The notes under the pieces were generated by a model that worked only from the letters and a program-made list of their open reading frames with translations, was not told the DNA's origin and searched no databases. From Thalassotalea piscium (GTDB lineage: Bacteria > Pseudomonadota > Gammaproteobacteria > Enterobacterales > Alteromonadaceae): a DNA stretch of 64,000 nt. Position 1 is the first letter of the stretch. Every line of letters starts with the position of its first letter. Shown here piece by piece: positions 36,241 to 46,530 of this stretch. The stretch is from positions 682,001-746,000 of the forward strand of contig NZ_AP027362.1 of the NCBI RefSeq assembly GCF_030295935.1. Direction: 5' to 3'. Both the position numbers and the translations under genes were made by a program.

Positions 36241-37617
36241 ATGTCATTTAATATAGCATTAAGCGGATTAAACGCAGCACAAAAAGATTTAGATGTTTCA
36301 TCAAATAATATCGCGAACGTTAATACTGTAGGCTTTAAAGAGTCGCGTGCCGAATTTGTTGATGTGTATGCATCGTCACTTTTATCATCAGGTAAAACCA
36401 AAGTAGGCGACGGTGTTTTAACTGCTGATGTTGCCCAACAGTTTTCACAAGGCAGTATTCAGTTTACGCAAAACTCACTTGATTTAGCAATCACAGGTAA
36501 CGGTTTCTTTGCTGTTGTACCTGAATTAGGCAGTTTAGAAACAACTTATACCCGAGCAGGCCAGTTTAAATTAAACGATAGTAATTTTGTGGTTAACTCT
36601 AATGGCGAACACTTACTTGGTTTTCCTGTAAACGCAGACGGAACTTCTGCCTCAGTAAGCTTAAGTACTACAGAACCCATTAGAATACCTACTGCCTCAG
36701 GTGCGCCACAAAAAACGGCAGAAGTTGATATTCGTATGAACTTGCCTGCAGGTGACTCATATCTTACTTCTGCACCAACAAATTTCGATCCAAGTGATCC
36801 GTTAACCTTTAACTATTCTACTTCGGTCAATATCTTTGATTCACTGGGTGATAGTCATATTATGACGTATTACTTTGTTAAAGATGACCCCGCAACAAAT
36901 CCTAACGAATGGTTTGTTTTCACGAGTGTAGATGGCACGCCAGTAGATATTGTTGATAATACTAATACACCGACAGGTATCCTTGGTGGTGATGTTATTG
37001 GACCATTATCTCCTGCTGGTGTAAGTGGTGCTAAACTAAGGTTCAATAGCTCAGGTGATTTTGTTAGTCAAGTACCAACCCCCGCAAATGGCGGAATTAA
37101 AACAGCTGCATTAGGCGCAGGTATTTTGGCAAATGGTGCAGATCCAACTCAAGATGTAAAAATAGATTTTAATTTAGATCCTTTACAGCCAAACCCTAAT
37201 GAACCAACACAATTTGCTTCTAATTTTGAAGTAACGGCGTTAGAGCAAGATGGTTTAGCGGTAGGTCGTTTAACCGGTATCGATATTGGTATCGATGGCT
37301 TATTACGTGCAACCTACAGTAATGGCACATCTTCACCATTATCGCGCATCGCGTTAGTTAACTTTGCTAATGAGCAGGGGTTAAAGCAAATAGGTAATAC
37401 CTCGTGGAAATCAAGTATTAATTCTGGTGAAGCATTAGCAGGTGAAGCAGGATCGGGTACTTTTGGTTCAATTAACTCATCTGCGTTAGAGCAGTCAAAC
37501 GTAAACTTAACTACCGAATTAATTGACCTTATTTCAGCGCAGCGTAATTTCCAAGCAAATTCGCGAGCACTTGAAGTAAATAACACCCTTAACCAAACAA
37601 TTTTACAAATTCGTTAA
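36241..37617 (+). CDS. flgE: FlgE, flagellar hook protein
   Basis: 458 residues. It has conserved hook ends (ALSGLNAAQKDLDVSSNNIANVNTVGFKESRAEF at the start; NVNLTTELIDLISAQRNFQANSRALEVN at the end) and a variable surface domain between about 150 and 330. It polymerises into the universal joint. It is last in flgBCDE: a strong terminator follows, then a new promoter. Confidence 0.95.
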   Translation: MSFNIALSGLNAAQKDLDVSSNNIANVNTVGFKESRAEFVDVYASSLLSSGKTKVGDGVLTADVAQQFSQGSIQFTQNSLDLAITGNGFFAVVPELGSLETTYTRAGQFKLNDSNFVVNSNGEHLLGFPVNADGTSASVSLSTTEPIRIPTASGAPQKTAEVDIRMNLPAGDSYLTSAPTNFDPSDPLTFNYSTSVNIFDSLGDSHIMTYYFVKDDPATNPNEWFVFTSVDGTPVDIVDNTNTPTGILGGDVIGPLSPAGVSGAKLRFNSSGDFVSQVPTPANGGIKTAALGAGILANGADPTQDVKIDFNLDPLQPNPNEPTQFASNFEVTALEQDGLAVGRLTGIDIGIDGLLRATYSNGTSSPLSRIALVNFANEQGLKQIGNTSWKSSINSGEALAGEAGSGTFGSINSSALEQSNVNLTTELIDLISAQRNFQANSRALEVNNTLNQTILQIR

Positions 37618-37635
37618 TAACCGCTTTAAAATAGT

Positions 37636-37668
37636 AAGCCCCTGTAACAGAGTTGCAGGGGCTTTTTT
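37636..37668 (+). terminator. Intrinsic terminator after flgE
   Basis: Arms AAGCCCCTGTAAC / GTTGCAGGGGCTT (one G-T pair), loop AGA, then a T-run. It separates flgBCDE from flgF and the genes beyond. Confidence 0.92.
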
Positions 37669-37727
37669 ATTTGCTATGGCGTATAACCTCCCTATTTACA
37701 CTCATTAACTATTTCTACAAACTTAAT

Positions 37728-37743
37728 TGGCACCTAAATTGCA
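37728..37743 (+). promoter_or_regulatory. Sigma-54 promoter of flgFGHIJ(KL)
   Basis: TGGCACCTAAATTGCA is a near-perfect -24/-12 match (TGGCAC and TTGCA with correct spacing), 38 bp before the flgF ATG and downstream of the flgE terminator. Confidence 0.9.
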
Positions 37744-37781
37744 TTTATCAATATATTAATTATTGATTGTTAGGATTCATT

Positions 37782-38579
37782 ATGGATAAGTTGCTTTATA
37801 TCGCTATGAGTGGTGCTAAACAAAATATGCATGCCTTATCGGTGAATGCCAATAATTTAGCAAACGCTAAAACTACTGGCTTTAAGCAGGACATGGCACA
37901 GGCTCGAGCAATGCAAGCATTTGGTGAAGGGTTACCTTCGCGAGTGTTTTCAATGACTGAGCGCGCCAGCCAAAACTTTGACAGTGGTGCACTTTTAACA
38001 ACAGGCAGAGATTTAGACATAGCAGTAGAAGGTAATGGCTGGATTGCGGTTCAAGCTGCAGGTCCATCACCCAATACTGGAAATCAAAATGCTCAGCAGT
38101 TAGGGCAAGTAGGTAATGATGACGAAGCTTATACACGATTTGGGCAATTAAAATTATCACCAGAAGGTATGTTAGAAACCAGTAATGGTCATCCAGTTAT
38201 TGGTGAGAACGGGCCAATAACCATTCCGTTACCTGTTAATAATATCACTATTTCACGCGACGGAACTATTACAGTCCGCCCCGAAGGCGCGCCAGCTACA
38301 GTTCAAGAAGAAGTTGGCCGTATTAAGTTAGTGAATCCTGATAATCGTTTAATGGCTAAAGGAAATGACGGTTTATTTAGGCTTAAAAGCGGAGCAATAG
38401 CTGAAGCTGACATTAACGTAGGTGTGGTGAGTGGTGCACTAGAATCGAGTAACGTAAACCCTATTGGTGAGGTGACTGACATGATCGCTTTACAGCGTCA
38501 GTTTGAAATGCAATTAAAACTTATGAAAACCGCCGAAGAAAATGACTCAGCTGCTGGGTCATTGTTGCGAGCTTTCTAA
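37782..38579 (+). CDS. flgF: FlgF, proximal rod protein
   Basis: 265 residues from the ATG at 37782, preceded by TAGGAT; an upstream TTG at 37767 is rejected. It has rod-family ends (MSGAKQNMHALSVNANNLANAKTTGFKQDMAQ at the start; LESSNVNPIGEVTDMIALQRQFEMQLKLMKTAEEND near the end). It is a proximal rod subunit exported by the flagellar T3SS. It is first in the second operon. Confidence 0.95.
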   Translation: MDKLLYIAMSGAKQNMHALSVNANNLANAKTTGFKQDMAQARAMQAFGEGLPSRVFSMTERASQNFDSGALLTTGRDLDIAVEGNGWIAVQAAGPSPNTGNQNAQQLGQVGNDDEAYTRFGQLKLSPEGMLETSNGHPVIGENGPITIPLPVNNITISRDGTITVRPEGAPATVQEEVGRIKLVNPDNRLMAKGNDGLFRLKSGAIAEADINVGVVSGALESSNVNPIGEVTDMIALQRQFEMQLKLMKTAEENDSAAGSLLRAF

Positions 38580-38599
38580 ACTAATTATTGAGGTGACTT

Positions 38600-39388
38600 A
38601 TGAACCCAGCATTATGGATCAGTAAAACAGGCTTAGATGCGCAAACCAAAGATATTGCGGTAATTTCTAACAATCTAGCCAATGCTAGTACGATAGGCTT
38701 TAAAAAAAGTAGGGCTGTTTTTGAAGATTTACTTTATCAAAATATTAACCAACCGGGTGGCCGAAGTGCACAAGATACTGCACTACCGTCAGGACTAATG
38801 TTAGGTACAGGTACAAAAGTGGTAGCTACACAAAAAATCCATTCACAAGGTGATGTATTAACCACTGATAACGCATTAGATTTATCAATCCAAGGGGACG
38901 GTTTCTTTGAGATTTTGATGCCAGATGGTACTTCAGCGTATTCTAGAAATGGTCAATTTACTCGTGACGCAGAAGGTAACATGGTTACTTCAGGTGCAGG
39001 CTATATGCTGCAACCACAAATAACCATTCCTGAAGATGCTCAGCAAGTCACTATTTCACAAGATGGTGAGGTCTCAGTTAGTTTAGCGGGGCAGCCTGAA
39101 CCGGCAGTTGTAGGTCAAATTAATACCATCAACTTCGTTAACCCAACAGGTTTACAGCCGGTCGGTCAGAATTTGTATGTAGAGTCAGCGGTAAGTGGCG
39201 CACCACAAGAAGGGATACCTGGTTTAGAAGGTTTTGGCATGCTGCAACAAGGCATGTTGGAAACTTCTAATGTAAATACAACAGAAGAGTTGGTAAACCT
39301 AATTGAAAGTCAACGGGTGTATGAAATGAACTCTAAGGTTATTTCAGCGGTTGACCAAATGCTTAGTTATATCAATCAGCAACTTTAA
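38600..39388 (+). CDS. flgG: FlgG, distal rod protein
   Basis: 262 residues, the usual FlgG length. It has WISKTGLDAQTKDIAVISNNLANASTIGFKKSRAVFEDLLYQ at the start, the FlgG-typical LPSGLMLGTGTKVVATQKIHSQGDVL, and LETSNVNTTEELVNLIESQRVYEMNSKVISAVDQML at the end. It forms the distal rod that passes through the P and L rings. Confidence 0.97.
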   Translation: MNPALWISKTGLDAQTKDIAVISNNLANASTIGFKKSRAVFEDLLYQNINQPGGRSAQDTALPSGLMLGTGTKVVATQKIHSQGDVLTTDNALDLSIQGDGFFEILMPDGTSAYSRNGQFTRDAEGNMVTSGAGYMLQPQITIPEDAQQVTISQDGEVSVSLAGQPEPAVVGQINTINFVNPTGLQPVGQNLYVESAVSGAPQEGIPGLEGFGMLQQGMLETSNVNTTEELVNLIESQRVYEMNSKVISAVDQMLSYINQQL

Positions 39389-39406
39389 AGAGTTGAGGAG
39401 CGTCAA

Positions 39407-40090
39407 ATGAAATATACAATATTAGTAATAATCGTATGGATGACGTTAACGGGGTGTGCAAGTACAGAACAGGCACAAATACTACCGAATGATCCTGATT
39501 TTGCGCCAATTTTACCTGAAATGGAAGAAGAGTCGATTATACCTACAGGATCTTTATTTAAACCTAACTATGTTAATAATATTTATTCTGACTCTAAAGC
39601 CCATCGAGTTGGCGATATTATTTCAGTTATTTTGAATGAAAGTACGCAAGCGAAGAAAAATGCTAAAACAGAATTGAAAAAAGATAATTCAGCGAATTTA
39701 GACCCTATCATTGGTTTAGGCGGTGCCGCGATTAATTTTAAAGATGATGCTATTCAGTTTGGTCTAAATCAAAGCTCGAATTTTAAAGGTGATTCTAAAG
39801 CCGATCAAGGCAATAGCTTAAGCGGTAATATTTCAGTGCATGTTTTAAGGGTGCTTCCAAACGGTAACCTGATGATCCGCGGCGAAAAATGGATGACCCT
39901 AAATAGCGGTGATGAATACATTCGCTTAACGGGCATTATTAGAGCACAAGATATTAGCTCGAATAACACCATAGTGTCTAATAAAGTAGCTAATGCACGT
40001 ATTCAATATTCTGGTACTGGTAGCTTTGCTGAGGTTAATGAGCAAGGTTGGTTATCAAAATTTTTCAACAGCTCTTGGTGGCCACTTTAA
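39407..40090 (+). CDS. flgH: FlgH, L-ring lipoprotein
   Basis: 227 residues with a lipoprotein signal (LTGC, Cys17). The FlgH core follows: GSLFKPNYVNNIYSDSKAHRVGDIISVILNES, then NGNLMIRGEKWMTLNSGDEYIRLTGIIRAQDISSNNTI, and the ARIQYSGTGSF ending. It forms the outer-membrane L ring. Confidence 0.96.
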   Translation: MKYTILVIIVWMTLTGCASTEQAQILPNDPDFAPILPEMEEESIIPTGSLFKPNYVNNIYSDSKAHRVGDIISVILNESTQAKKNAKTELKKDNSANLDPIIGLGGAAINFKDDAIQFGLNQSSNFKGDSKADQGNSLSGNISVHVLRVLPNGNLMIRGEKWMTLNSGDEYIRLTGIIRAQDISSNNTIVSNKVANARIQYSGTGSFAEVNEQGWLSKFFNSSWWPL

Positions 40091-40114
40091 GTGTGCTATG
40101 AGGTAGGTAATAAG

Positions 40115-41209
40115 ATGAAATTATTTAATAGTATACTTATTGGTACATGCTTATTGCTAACGAGTCAATTAGCTAATGGGCAACGTATTAAAGATCTTGC
40201 CGATGTAGCAGGTGTGAGAGCGAACCAACTAATTGGTTACGGACTTGTTGTTGGTCTACCAGGTACCGGCGAGCAAAGCCCATTTACAGAGCAAAGCTTT
40301 AAAACTATGTTAAGTAACTTCGGTATTACAATGCCTGCAAACCTAAAGCCGAAAATTAAAAATGTGGCAGCAGTCGCTGTTCATGCCGAGCTTCCTGCAT
40401 TTAGTAAGCCAGGGCAAACCATAGATATTACTGTTTCTTCAATGGGTAGTGCACAAAGTTTACGCGGTGGCACGTTACTTCAAACCATATTAATGGGGCT
40501 TGATGGAAATGCTTATGCAGTTGCACAAGGTAGCGTAGTTGTAAGTGGCTTAGGTGCTGGCGGCTTAGATGGCTCTAGTGTTGTGATAAATACACCTACG
40601 GTTGGACGTATTGCCAATGGCGCAATAGTCGAGCGAGAAGTACAATCACCATTTTCGAGTGGTGATTACATAACTTTTAATTTAAAAAATTCAGACTTTA
40701 CTACGGCAAAACGTTTGTCAGATGCAATCAATGATTTTATCGCAGGCTCAGCTCGTGCGATAGATGCAACGTCAGTTCGAGTTAATGCACCTAGAGACGC
40801 AGCTGACCGAGTAAGCTTTTTATCCACACTTGAAAATTTAGAGTTTGAACCTGATACCCCATCAGCGAAAATAATAGTTAACTCGCGTACAGGCACCATT
40901 GTTATAGGTTCTGAAGTACGTTTATTACCTGCAGCGATTACCCATGGTGGCATTACCGTTACTATTAATGAAACTGAGTCTATTAATCAACCCGACGCAT
41001 TTTCTGATGGCGTAACCGCAACTACCACGCAATCAATCGTTGATGTTAGAAAAGACGATTCACGTATGTTTGTATTCGATCCTGGGGTTACCTTAGATAC
41101 GTTAGTGAAGGCTATTAACGATGTTGGCGCAGGTCCAGGTGATGTTATGGCAATACTTGAAGCATTAGAGCAGGCGGGTGCATTACGAGGAGATCTAGTC
41201 ATTATTTAA
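40115..41209 (+). CDS. flgI: FlgI, P-ring protein
   Basis: 364 residues from the ATG at 40115, preceded by AGGTAGG; the GTG directly after the flgH stop (40091) is less likely and would spoil the signal peptide. The signal peptide ([22 protein letters not shown]) leads into [30 protein letters not shown], the conserved P-ring start. Its chaperone FlgA is encoded 8 kb upstream on the other strand. Confidence 0.96.
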   Translation: MKLFNSILIGTCLLLTSQLANGQRIKDLADVAGVRANQLIGYGLVVGLPGTGEQSPFTEQSFKTMLSNFGITMPANLKPKIKNVAAVAVHAELPAFSKPGQTIDITVSSMGSAQSLRGGTLLQTILMGLDGNAYAVAQGSVVVSGLGAGGLDGSSVVINTPTVGRIANGAIVEREVQSPFSSGDYITFNLKNSDFTTAKRLSDAINDFIAGSARAIDATSVRVNAPRDAADRVSFLSTLENLEFEPDTPSAKIIVNSRTGTIVIGSEVRLLPAAITHGGITVTINETESINQPDAFSDGVTATTTQSIVDVRKDDSRMFVFDPGVTLDTLVKAINDVGAGPGDVMAILEALEQAGALRGDLVII

Positions 41210-41224
41210 TGACTAGATACTACT

Positions 41225-42187
41225 ATGAGCACACGTATAGCAGATGCACAAAACTTCTTAGATGTTAATGGCTTAAATGATATTCGTCGACAATCTAATG
41301 CGAGTGACAAAACGAGCAAAGAAGAAGCACTAAATTCAGCGGCAAAACAATTTGAAGCTATCTTTATGCAAATGCTGCTCAAAAGTATGCGAAGTGCGCA
41401 GGATGTTCTTGAATCGGACAGCCCGTTTAACTCAGAGTCAACTAAATTTTATCGTGATATGCATGATCAACAAATGGCGTTAGAGATGTCTAATAATGGT
41501 TCGTTAGGCTTGTCTGAGTTAATTGTTCGTCAGTTAGGAGGCGATAGTGAAAACTTTACCCCGAGCAGCGTATTACGATTTGACACTAGCCCAGCTGAAT
41601 TAGCGAAAATGAAAGCTAACTTATTGGAACAAGCAAAAGAGCGTCAAAGTACTGACAATCGTTTCAACGAAACTTATACCTTAACGCAACGAATACCAGC
41701 AATAACGTCCCAAACCTTTGCTGAGCCTAAAGACTTTGTAACAGCACTTATTGAACCCGCTAAACAAGTGCAAGAACGATTAAAGGTACCTTTCGAAGTT
41801 GTTATTGCACAAGCTGCATTAGAAACTGGTTGGGGCAAGAAAATCATTAAAACAGGTGATGGTGAAAGCTCAAATAACCTGTTTAATATAAAAGCCGATA
41901 AGCGCTGGCAAGGCGATAAAACTCATAAAGAAACCTTAGAGTTTGAAAATGGCGCAATGGTAAAAAAACGTGAACCCTTTCGCGTTTATCAGTCTATCCA
42001 AGATAGTGTTAACGACTATATTAACTTCCTTTCATCGGGCGACCGATATCAAGCTGCATTAAAGCAAGTAGGTAATGTGGAACAGTTTTTGCAAGGTTTA
42101 CAGGGTGCTGGTTATGCAACCGATCCTGAATATGCCAATAAAATACTTGGGACACTTCGTACCGTAACCAGCCTAATTAATAAATAA
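41225..42187 (+). CDS. flgJ: FlgJ, rod cap with peptidoglycan hydrolase domain
   Basis: 320 residues, two-domain form. The N-terminal rod-binding domain (about 1-110) includes AAKQFEAIFMQMLLKSMRSAQDVLESDSPFNS. The C-terminal glucosaminidase-type domain (about 165-318) includes IAQAALETGWGKK, with the catalytic Glu, and NNLFNIKADKRWQGD. It caps the growing rod and opens the peptidoglycan layer. Confidence 0.95.
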   Translation: MSTRIADAQNFLDVNGLNDIRRQSNASDKTSKEEALNSAAKQFEAIFMQMLLKSMRSAQDVLESDSPFNSESTKFYRDMHDQQMALEMSNNGSLGLSELIVRQLGGDSENFTPSSVLRFDTSPAELAKMKANLLEQAKERQSTDNRFNETYTLTQRIPAITSQTFAEPKDFVTALIEPAKQVQERLKVPFEVVIAQAALETGWGKKIIKTGDGESSNNLFNIKADKRWQGDKTHKETLEFENGAMVKKREPFRVYQSIQDSVNDYINFLSSGDRYQAALKQVGNVEQFLQGLQGAGYATDPEYANKILGTLRTVTSLINK

Positions 42188-42236
42188 TAAATTTAATCAG
42201 TTAGTTACTTTAGGTGCGCTTGTAGGAGTGTAAGTC

Positions 42237-44237
42237 ATGTCAGTAAGTTTATATCAAACGGGTGTAAGTGGGCTTCTAGCTGCTCAACAGCAGTTGGCAA
42301 CCACAGGCAATAATATTGCCAATGTAAATACTGAAGGCTACAACCGCCAGCGCGCTGAACAGAATGCGTTACTAGGCCACAATAGTGGTGGAAACTACAT
42401 AGGCTCTGGCACTTACGTAAATGATATTGTCAGAATTTACGATAAATTTGCCTATAAAGAGCAACTATTCAACCAAAGTAATTTAGGTAATGCAGACACC
42501 TTACATAAAGATTTAAATCATCTTAATCAAGTGATGAGCTTTTCGGGCACTTCTGTGGTAAACGGAATTGACAGTTTTTATCAAACCATTAATGGTATAG
42601 CAGACAATCCAAGTGATTTAGGGCTAAGGAGCATTGCCTTAAGCCAAGCAAATATACTTGCTAGTGACTTTCGATCGTTAAGTGAAAACTTTGATCAACT
42701 TGAAAAGTCAGCTAATGGTGAAATAGAACAAATGGTCTCTAAAATCTCTAAAATCTCCCAAGAATTAGCGAAAATTAATGAGCAGGTACTTACAGGCAAA
42801 GGACTCACTGTTAATGGCCAGCCTAATGAGATTTTAGATAAACGCGATCAACTTATTCATGAGCTAGGTGAGTACACCAATGTTACTGCTATTGAAGACC
42901 AAAATGGTGTAATGACCGTAATGATTGGCAGCGGTGCGACCTTAGTTGCTGGTATTACGCCTTTAACCGTTAGTGTTCGTGCTGGAGATCCAGACCCATT
43001 AAAAACTCAATTACAACTTTCAGGCCCTAATAGCACGGTAGCATTAAATGGCGCTGTTTTAGGTGGCTCTCTTGCTGCAAAAATGGAATTTAGAGATGAA
43101 CACTTAGCACAAACCCGCGCGGGTATTGATCGCTTGGCCTTAGCAATTTCACATACCTTAAACTCTGCGCAACAGGCTGGCCTAGACTTAAATGAACAGC
43201 AGGGTCTTAACTTTTTTACCGATATAAATACTACAGCCCTGATGGAAGGGCGAGTAATGGCACCAACTAAAAATAATGGAACGGTCGCTGCCAGCGTTGA
43301 AATTACCGATGTAAGCTTGTTAACAACTGACGAGTATCAAGTTAAATACGATGGTACTAATTACGTTATGACCAACATGAATACTATGTCTAGTACTGTG
43401 TTAACACTTTCACCTCCTAATCGTTATGACTCAGGAGAAGGCTTTGACTTTGTAATTGATTCGGGTGCTCCGGTAGCTGATGACGTTTTTATTGTAAGGC
43501 CAGGCCAAAATAGTGCAGCTTTAATGAAAGTTACGCTTACGAGTGAGCTAGGGATAGCTGCAAGCTCTTCAGTTGAAGTAAAACCGTCAGAAAATAATAT
43601 TAGCGATGGCTACCTGAAAGTATCGGAAGTTTATGATCCAGTAGCAGCGCGTAACTATACAGCGACACTTAATGCTGGTTTAACGGTAGACGTTTATGAA
43701 AGTGCTCCAGGTACATATGCATATAGGGTTTACGATTCTGGTAACCCGCCGCCAGCGCCTACAATTGCTACAGGTACATTTGCAGCTGGTGCTAGTGCGT
43801 TGATCGATTTACCACCTTTACCAGCAGGCCCAGCCTTTCAAATTGAAATTGGCGGAGACCCTGTTGGCCAAGGTCCGCTAGCGCGTGAAACTTACAATAT
43901 CGTTGATGCGTTTGGTATAGGTAATGGTGCTAATGCTGTTGCTATTGGATTAACGCAAGAAAAAGGCGTTATCAATGGTGGTAAAGAAACCTTTGGACAA
44001 GGGATGGCAATTTCTATCGCTGGTGTTGGCTCAAAAGCTAAATCTGCGGAGTTAGTTGCTACAACAGCAGATGCACTATATACCCAAGCGTTTAATCGCA
44101 ACCAAGAAATATCAGGGGTTAACTTAGATGAAGAAGCTGCCAATATGTTGAAATTTCAACAGGCATATCAAGCATCTTCTCAAATTATATCTACAGCTAA
44201 TACTATATTTGACACATTATTGAATGCGGTTCGATAG
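42237..44237 (+). CDS. flgK: FlgK, hook-filament junction protein (HAP1)
   Basis: 666 residues, on the long side for FlgK. It has conserved ends (YQTGVSGLLAAQQQLATTGNNIANVNTEGYNRQRAE at the start; VNLDEEAANMLKFQQAYQASSQIISTANTIFDTLLNAVR at the end). The extra length is in the surface-exposed middle (about 340-580). It is the first junction protein on the hook and a client of FlgN. It is in the same transcript as flgJ (49-bp gap) and flgL (9-bp gap), as far as can be seen. Confidence 0.95.
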   Translation: MSVSLYQTGVSGLLAAQQQLATTGNNIANVNTEGYNRQRAEQNALLGHNSGGNYIGSGTYVNDIVRIYDKFAYKEQLFNQSNLGNADTLHKDLNHLNQVMSFSGTSVVNGIDSFYQTINGIADNPSDLGLRSIALSQANILASDFRSLSENFDQLEKSANGEIEQMVSKISKISQELAKINEQVLTGKGLTVNGQPNEILDKRDQLIHELGEYTNVTAIEDQNGVMTVMIGSGATLVAGITPLTVSVRAGDPDPLKTQLQLSGPNSTVALNGAVLGGSLAAKMEFRDEHLAQTRAGIDRLALAISHTLNSAQQAGLDLNEQQGLNFFTDINTTALMEGRVMAPTKNNGTVAASVEITDVSLLTTDEYQVKYDGTNYVMTNMNTMSSTVLTLSPPNRYDSGEGFDFVIDSGAPVADDVFIVRPGQNSAALMKVTLTSELGIAASSSVEVKPSENNISDGYLKVSEVYDPVAARNYTATLNAGLTVDVYESAPGTYAYRVYDSGNPPPAPTIATGTFAAGASALIDLPPLPAGPAFQIEIGGDPVGQGPLARETYNIVDAFGIGNGANAVAIGLTQEKGVINGGKETFGQGMAISIAGVGSKAKSAELVATTADALYTQAFNRNQEISGVNLDEEAANMLKFQQAYQASSQIISTANTIFDTLLNAVR

Positions 44238-44246
44238 GAGTTATCG

Positions 44247-45452
44247 ATGAGAGTTTCTACACAACAATTTTATTTTCAAAATAGCCGTCAATTAAGTGAT
44301 AAGCAATCGACGTTAAATGATCAAATGAAATACATTTCATCTGGTAAGCGAGTGCTTACTGCAAAAGATGACCCTGTTAGCTTTGGTACGTTATCTGGCT
44401 ACAAAGATGAATTAACCAACATTGATAAGTATCAACGAAATATTACACAAGCTGAAAACCGCAATAGCTTACAAGAGACATCATTTGCTAACGCTGAAAG
44501 TTTAATGCAGGAATTAAAAACACTATTTATAAATGCTAATAACGGTACGTTATCTGACTCAGATCTAAAGTCATTAGCTGAACTTGCTACCAATAGCCTA
44601 AATCAAATGCTTGATATTGCGAATAGTAAAGATGAAACCGGCGGCTATATTTTTGCTGGTTACCAGATAGATCAGAAGCCATTTGCTATACATCCTGGTA
44701 ACAATGTTACTTATTTAGGAGACAATGGAACTAGAGAGCTGCAAATAGCAAAAAATGTGATGGTTGAAACTAACCAACCCGGTGACGATGCATTCTCAAA
44801 AGTGGCTAATTCAATTGGTGACTTTACAGCAAATTATATTAATAATACCTCAGGTGTTGCCCTTAATCGTGCAGTAATTGCAACTCCAAGTACCTACGAT
44901 CCGGCCACTAATCCCCCTGATTATAAGTTTTTATTTACATCTACTACTGATTTAACTGTCACCGATGGTAATGGTGCAGTTGTCTTCAATACCACAACAT
45001 ATACTGCCGGGCAAACCGTTGCCTTTAATGGAATGGAGGTGGAATTAAGCGGCAACCCATTGCCGGGTGATGAATTTGATATCACGCCAACTGAAAGTAT
45101 CAGTATTTTTGACACTATTAAAGCGTCAATAGATTGGATGAATGTTGGCGCATCGCCAGTAGACCCCATTCAGCATAATGTTAATTATGGTGATGTTTTA
45201 ACACAATTAAATGAAGCGTTAAATCACATGACATCACGACGAACTGAAGCGGGTGTGCGTTTAAAACTAATTGAAACTCAAGGCAATAGTCACGCAGAAG
45301 CCTCATTAAGCTTGGCTTCTGGCCGTTCTAATATTGAAGATTTAGATTTCGCAAAAGCAATATCAACGTTTGAACAGTCTAAAGTTGCACTACAAGCAGC
45401 CCAACAAACCTTTGTTCAAATTAAGGGGTTGAGCTTATTTAATTACTTATAA
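44247..45452 (+). CDS. flgL: FlgL, hook-filament junction protein (HAP3)
   Basis: 401 residues, flagellin-like ends. The start is MRVSTQQFYFQNSRQLSDKQSTLNDQMKYISSGKRVLTAKDDP and the end is SNIEDLDFAKAISTFEQSKVALQAAQQTFVQIKGLSLFNYL. It is the second junction protein between hook and filament. It is the last gene of the flgF-to-flgL run, just before a sigma-54 promoter for the first flagellin. Confidence 0.95.
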   Translation: MRVSTQQFYFQNSRQLSDKQSTLNDQMKYISSGKRVLTAKDDPVSFGTLSGYKDELTNIDKYQRNITQAENRNSLQETSFANAESLMQELKTLFINANNGTLSDSDLKSLAELATNSLNQMLDIANSKDETGGYIFAGYQIDQKPFAIHPGNNVTYLGDNGTRELQIAKNVMVETNQPGDDAFSKVANSIGDFTANYINNTSGVALNRAVIATPSTYDPATNPPDYKFLFTSTTDLTVTDGNGAVVFNTTTYTAGQTVAFNGMEVELSGNPLPGDEFDITPTESISIFDTIKASIDWMNVGASPVDPIQHNVNYGDVLTQLNEALNHMTSRRTEAGVRLKLIETQGNSHAEASLSLASGRSNIEDLDFAKAISTFEQSKVALQAAQQTFVQIKGLSLFNYL

Positions 45453-45461
45453 ATTAAAAGC

Positions 45462-45477
45462 TGGCACGAACTATGCT
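45462..45477 (+). promoter_or_regulatory. Sigma-54 promoter of flagellin 1
   Basis: TGGCACGAACTATGCT: the -24 box is exact (TGGCACG) and the -12 box is ATGCT against TTGCW, with correct spacing. It lies about 95 bp before the first flagellin ATG. Confidence 0.85.
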
Positions 45478-45572
45478 TTTAAAAGTGAGTAGTAATAACA
45501 TTTAGTAGTGGTTCTTAAGTAACGATTGTTATCAGGATTTGAACCACACCCTATAACTTAGGAGTGATAGCA

Positions 45573-46388
45573 ATGGCTTTAGTAGTAAATAGTAATATAT
45601 CATCATTGAATGCTCAACGTCAGTTGAACCGTTCAACTAATGAATTAGGCGAAAATTATCAGCGTTTATCTTCGGGCAAGCGTATTAATAGTGCAAAAGA
45701 TGATGCAGCTGGTTTACAAATTTCGAGTCGTTTAACGGCACAAATTAATGGTTTAAATCAAGCTTCGCGAAATGCCAATGACGGTATTTCATTAGCGCAA
45801 ACGGCTGAAGGTGCGCTTGACGAGTACACTAATGCATTACACCGTATGCGTACTCTAGCTGTTCAATCGTCTAATGGCTCTAACAACACCAGTGACCGTG
45901 CAGCATTGAATGCTGAATTCCAAGAGTTATCTGTAGAGCTAACACGGATCAGTACAGATACTGAGTTTGGTGGCGTTAAACTACTTGATAGTAGTTATCA
46001 AGAAGCTTTCCAAATTGGTGCTAATAAGGGGCAGTTAATTACCATAACGATAAGTGCTAATTTATCTGCTGGCGGGGTAAGTGTTTCGCAAGGTGTTTCA
46101 ACATTTACTAAAGCCCAGTCGGTTTTAGCTAAAATAGATACAGCCTTAAAAACCGTTAATAGTGTGCGCGCAGATTTAGGTGCCAAGCAAAACCGTTTTT
46201 CTTCTGTTATTCGCAGTAATGATAATACAGCCGAAAATGTTTCAGCATCTCGTTCTAGAATTGAAGATACTGACTATGCAGCTGAAACAGCTAAGCTAGC
46301 ACGCTCTACCGTGTTACAGCAAGCATCTAGTTCAATGTTGGCACAGGCAAACCAACAGCCTCAAATAGCGTTACAGCTATTACAATAA
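45573..46388 (+). CDS. Flagellin 1 (sigma-54-type, divergent copy)
   Basis: 271 residues from the ATG at 45573, preceded by TAGGAGTG; the GTG at 45564 is inside that site. It is a short flagellin with only the D0/D1 helical regions ([44 protein letters not shown]) and no D2/D3. It is the most different of the four (N-terminal NELGENYQ, C-terminal IALQLLQ). Its sigma-54-type promoter parallels Vibrio FlaA, the main flagellin needed for filament formation. Confidence 0.95.
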   Translation: MALVVNSNISSLNAQRQLNRSTNELGENYQRLSSGKRINSAKDDAAGLQISSRLTAQINGLNQASRNANDGISLAQTAEGALDEYTNALHRMRTLAVQSSNGSNNTSDRAALNAEFQELSVELTRISTDTEFGGVKLLDSSYQEAFQIGANKGQLITITISANLSAGGVSVSQGVSTFTKAQSVLAKIDTALKTVNSVRADLGAKQNRFSSVIRSNDNTAENVSASRSRIEDTDYAAETAKLARSTVLQQASSSMLAQANQQPQIALQLLQ

Positions 46389-46411
46389 TTAATTATTGAC
46401 GCTGTATTTTT

Positions 46412-46437
46412 AAAAAACCTCTTTTGAGGTTTTTTTG
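46412..46437 (+). terminator. Terminator after flagellin 1
   Basis: Arms AAAAAACCTC / GAGGTTTTTT, loop TTTT, followed by a T-run. Confidence 0.88.
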
Positions 46438-46530
46438 TTTTTAATCGTCGATAAAACATTGTCTTATATTTACTTGAACAATTTTATTTATACCTTTAGG
46501 TACAAGTTATTTAAAATTTAAAAAAAAGAT

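Noticed and set aside
40091-40114. GTG start of FlgI directly after flgH
   Set aside because: It adds MCYEVGNK before a normal signal peptide. The ATG at 40115 has a better ribosome-binding site.
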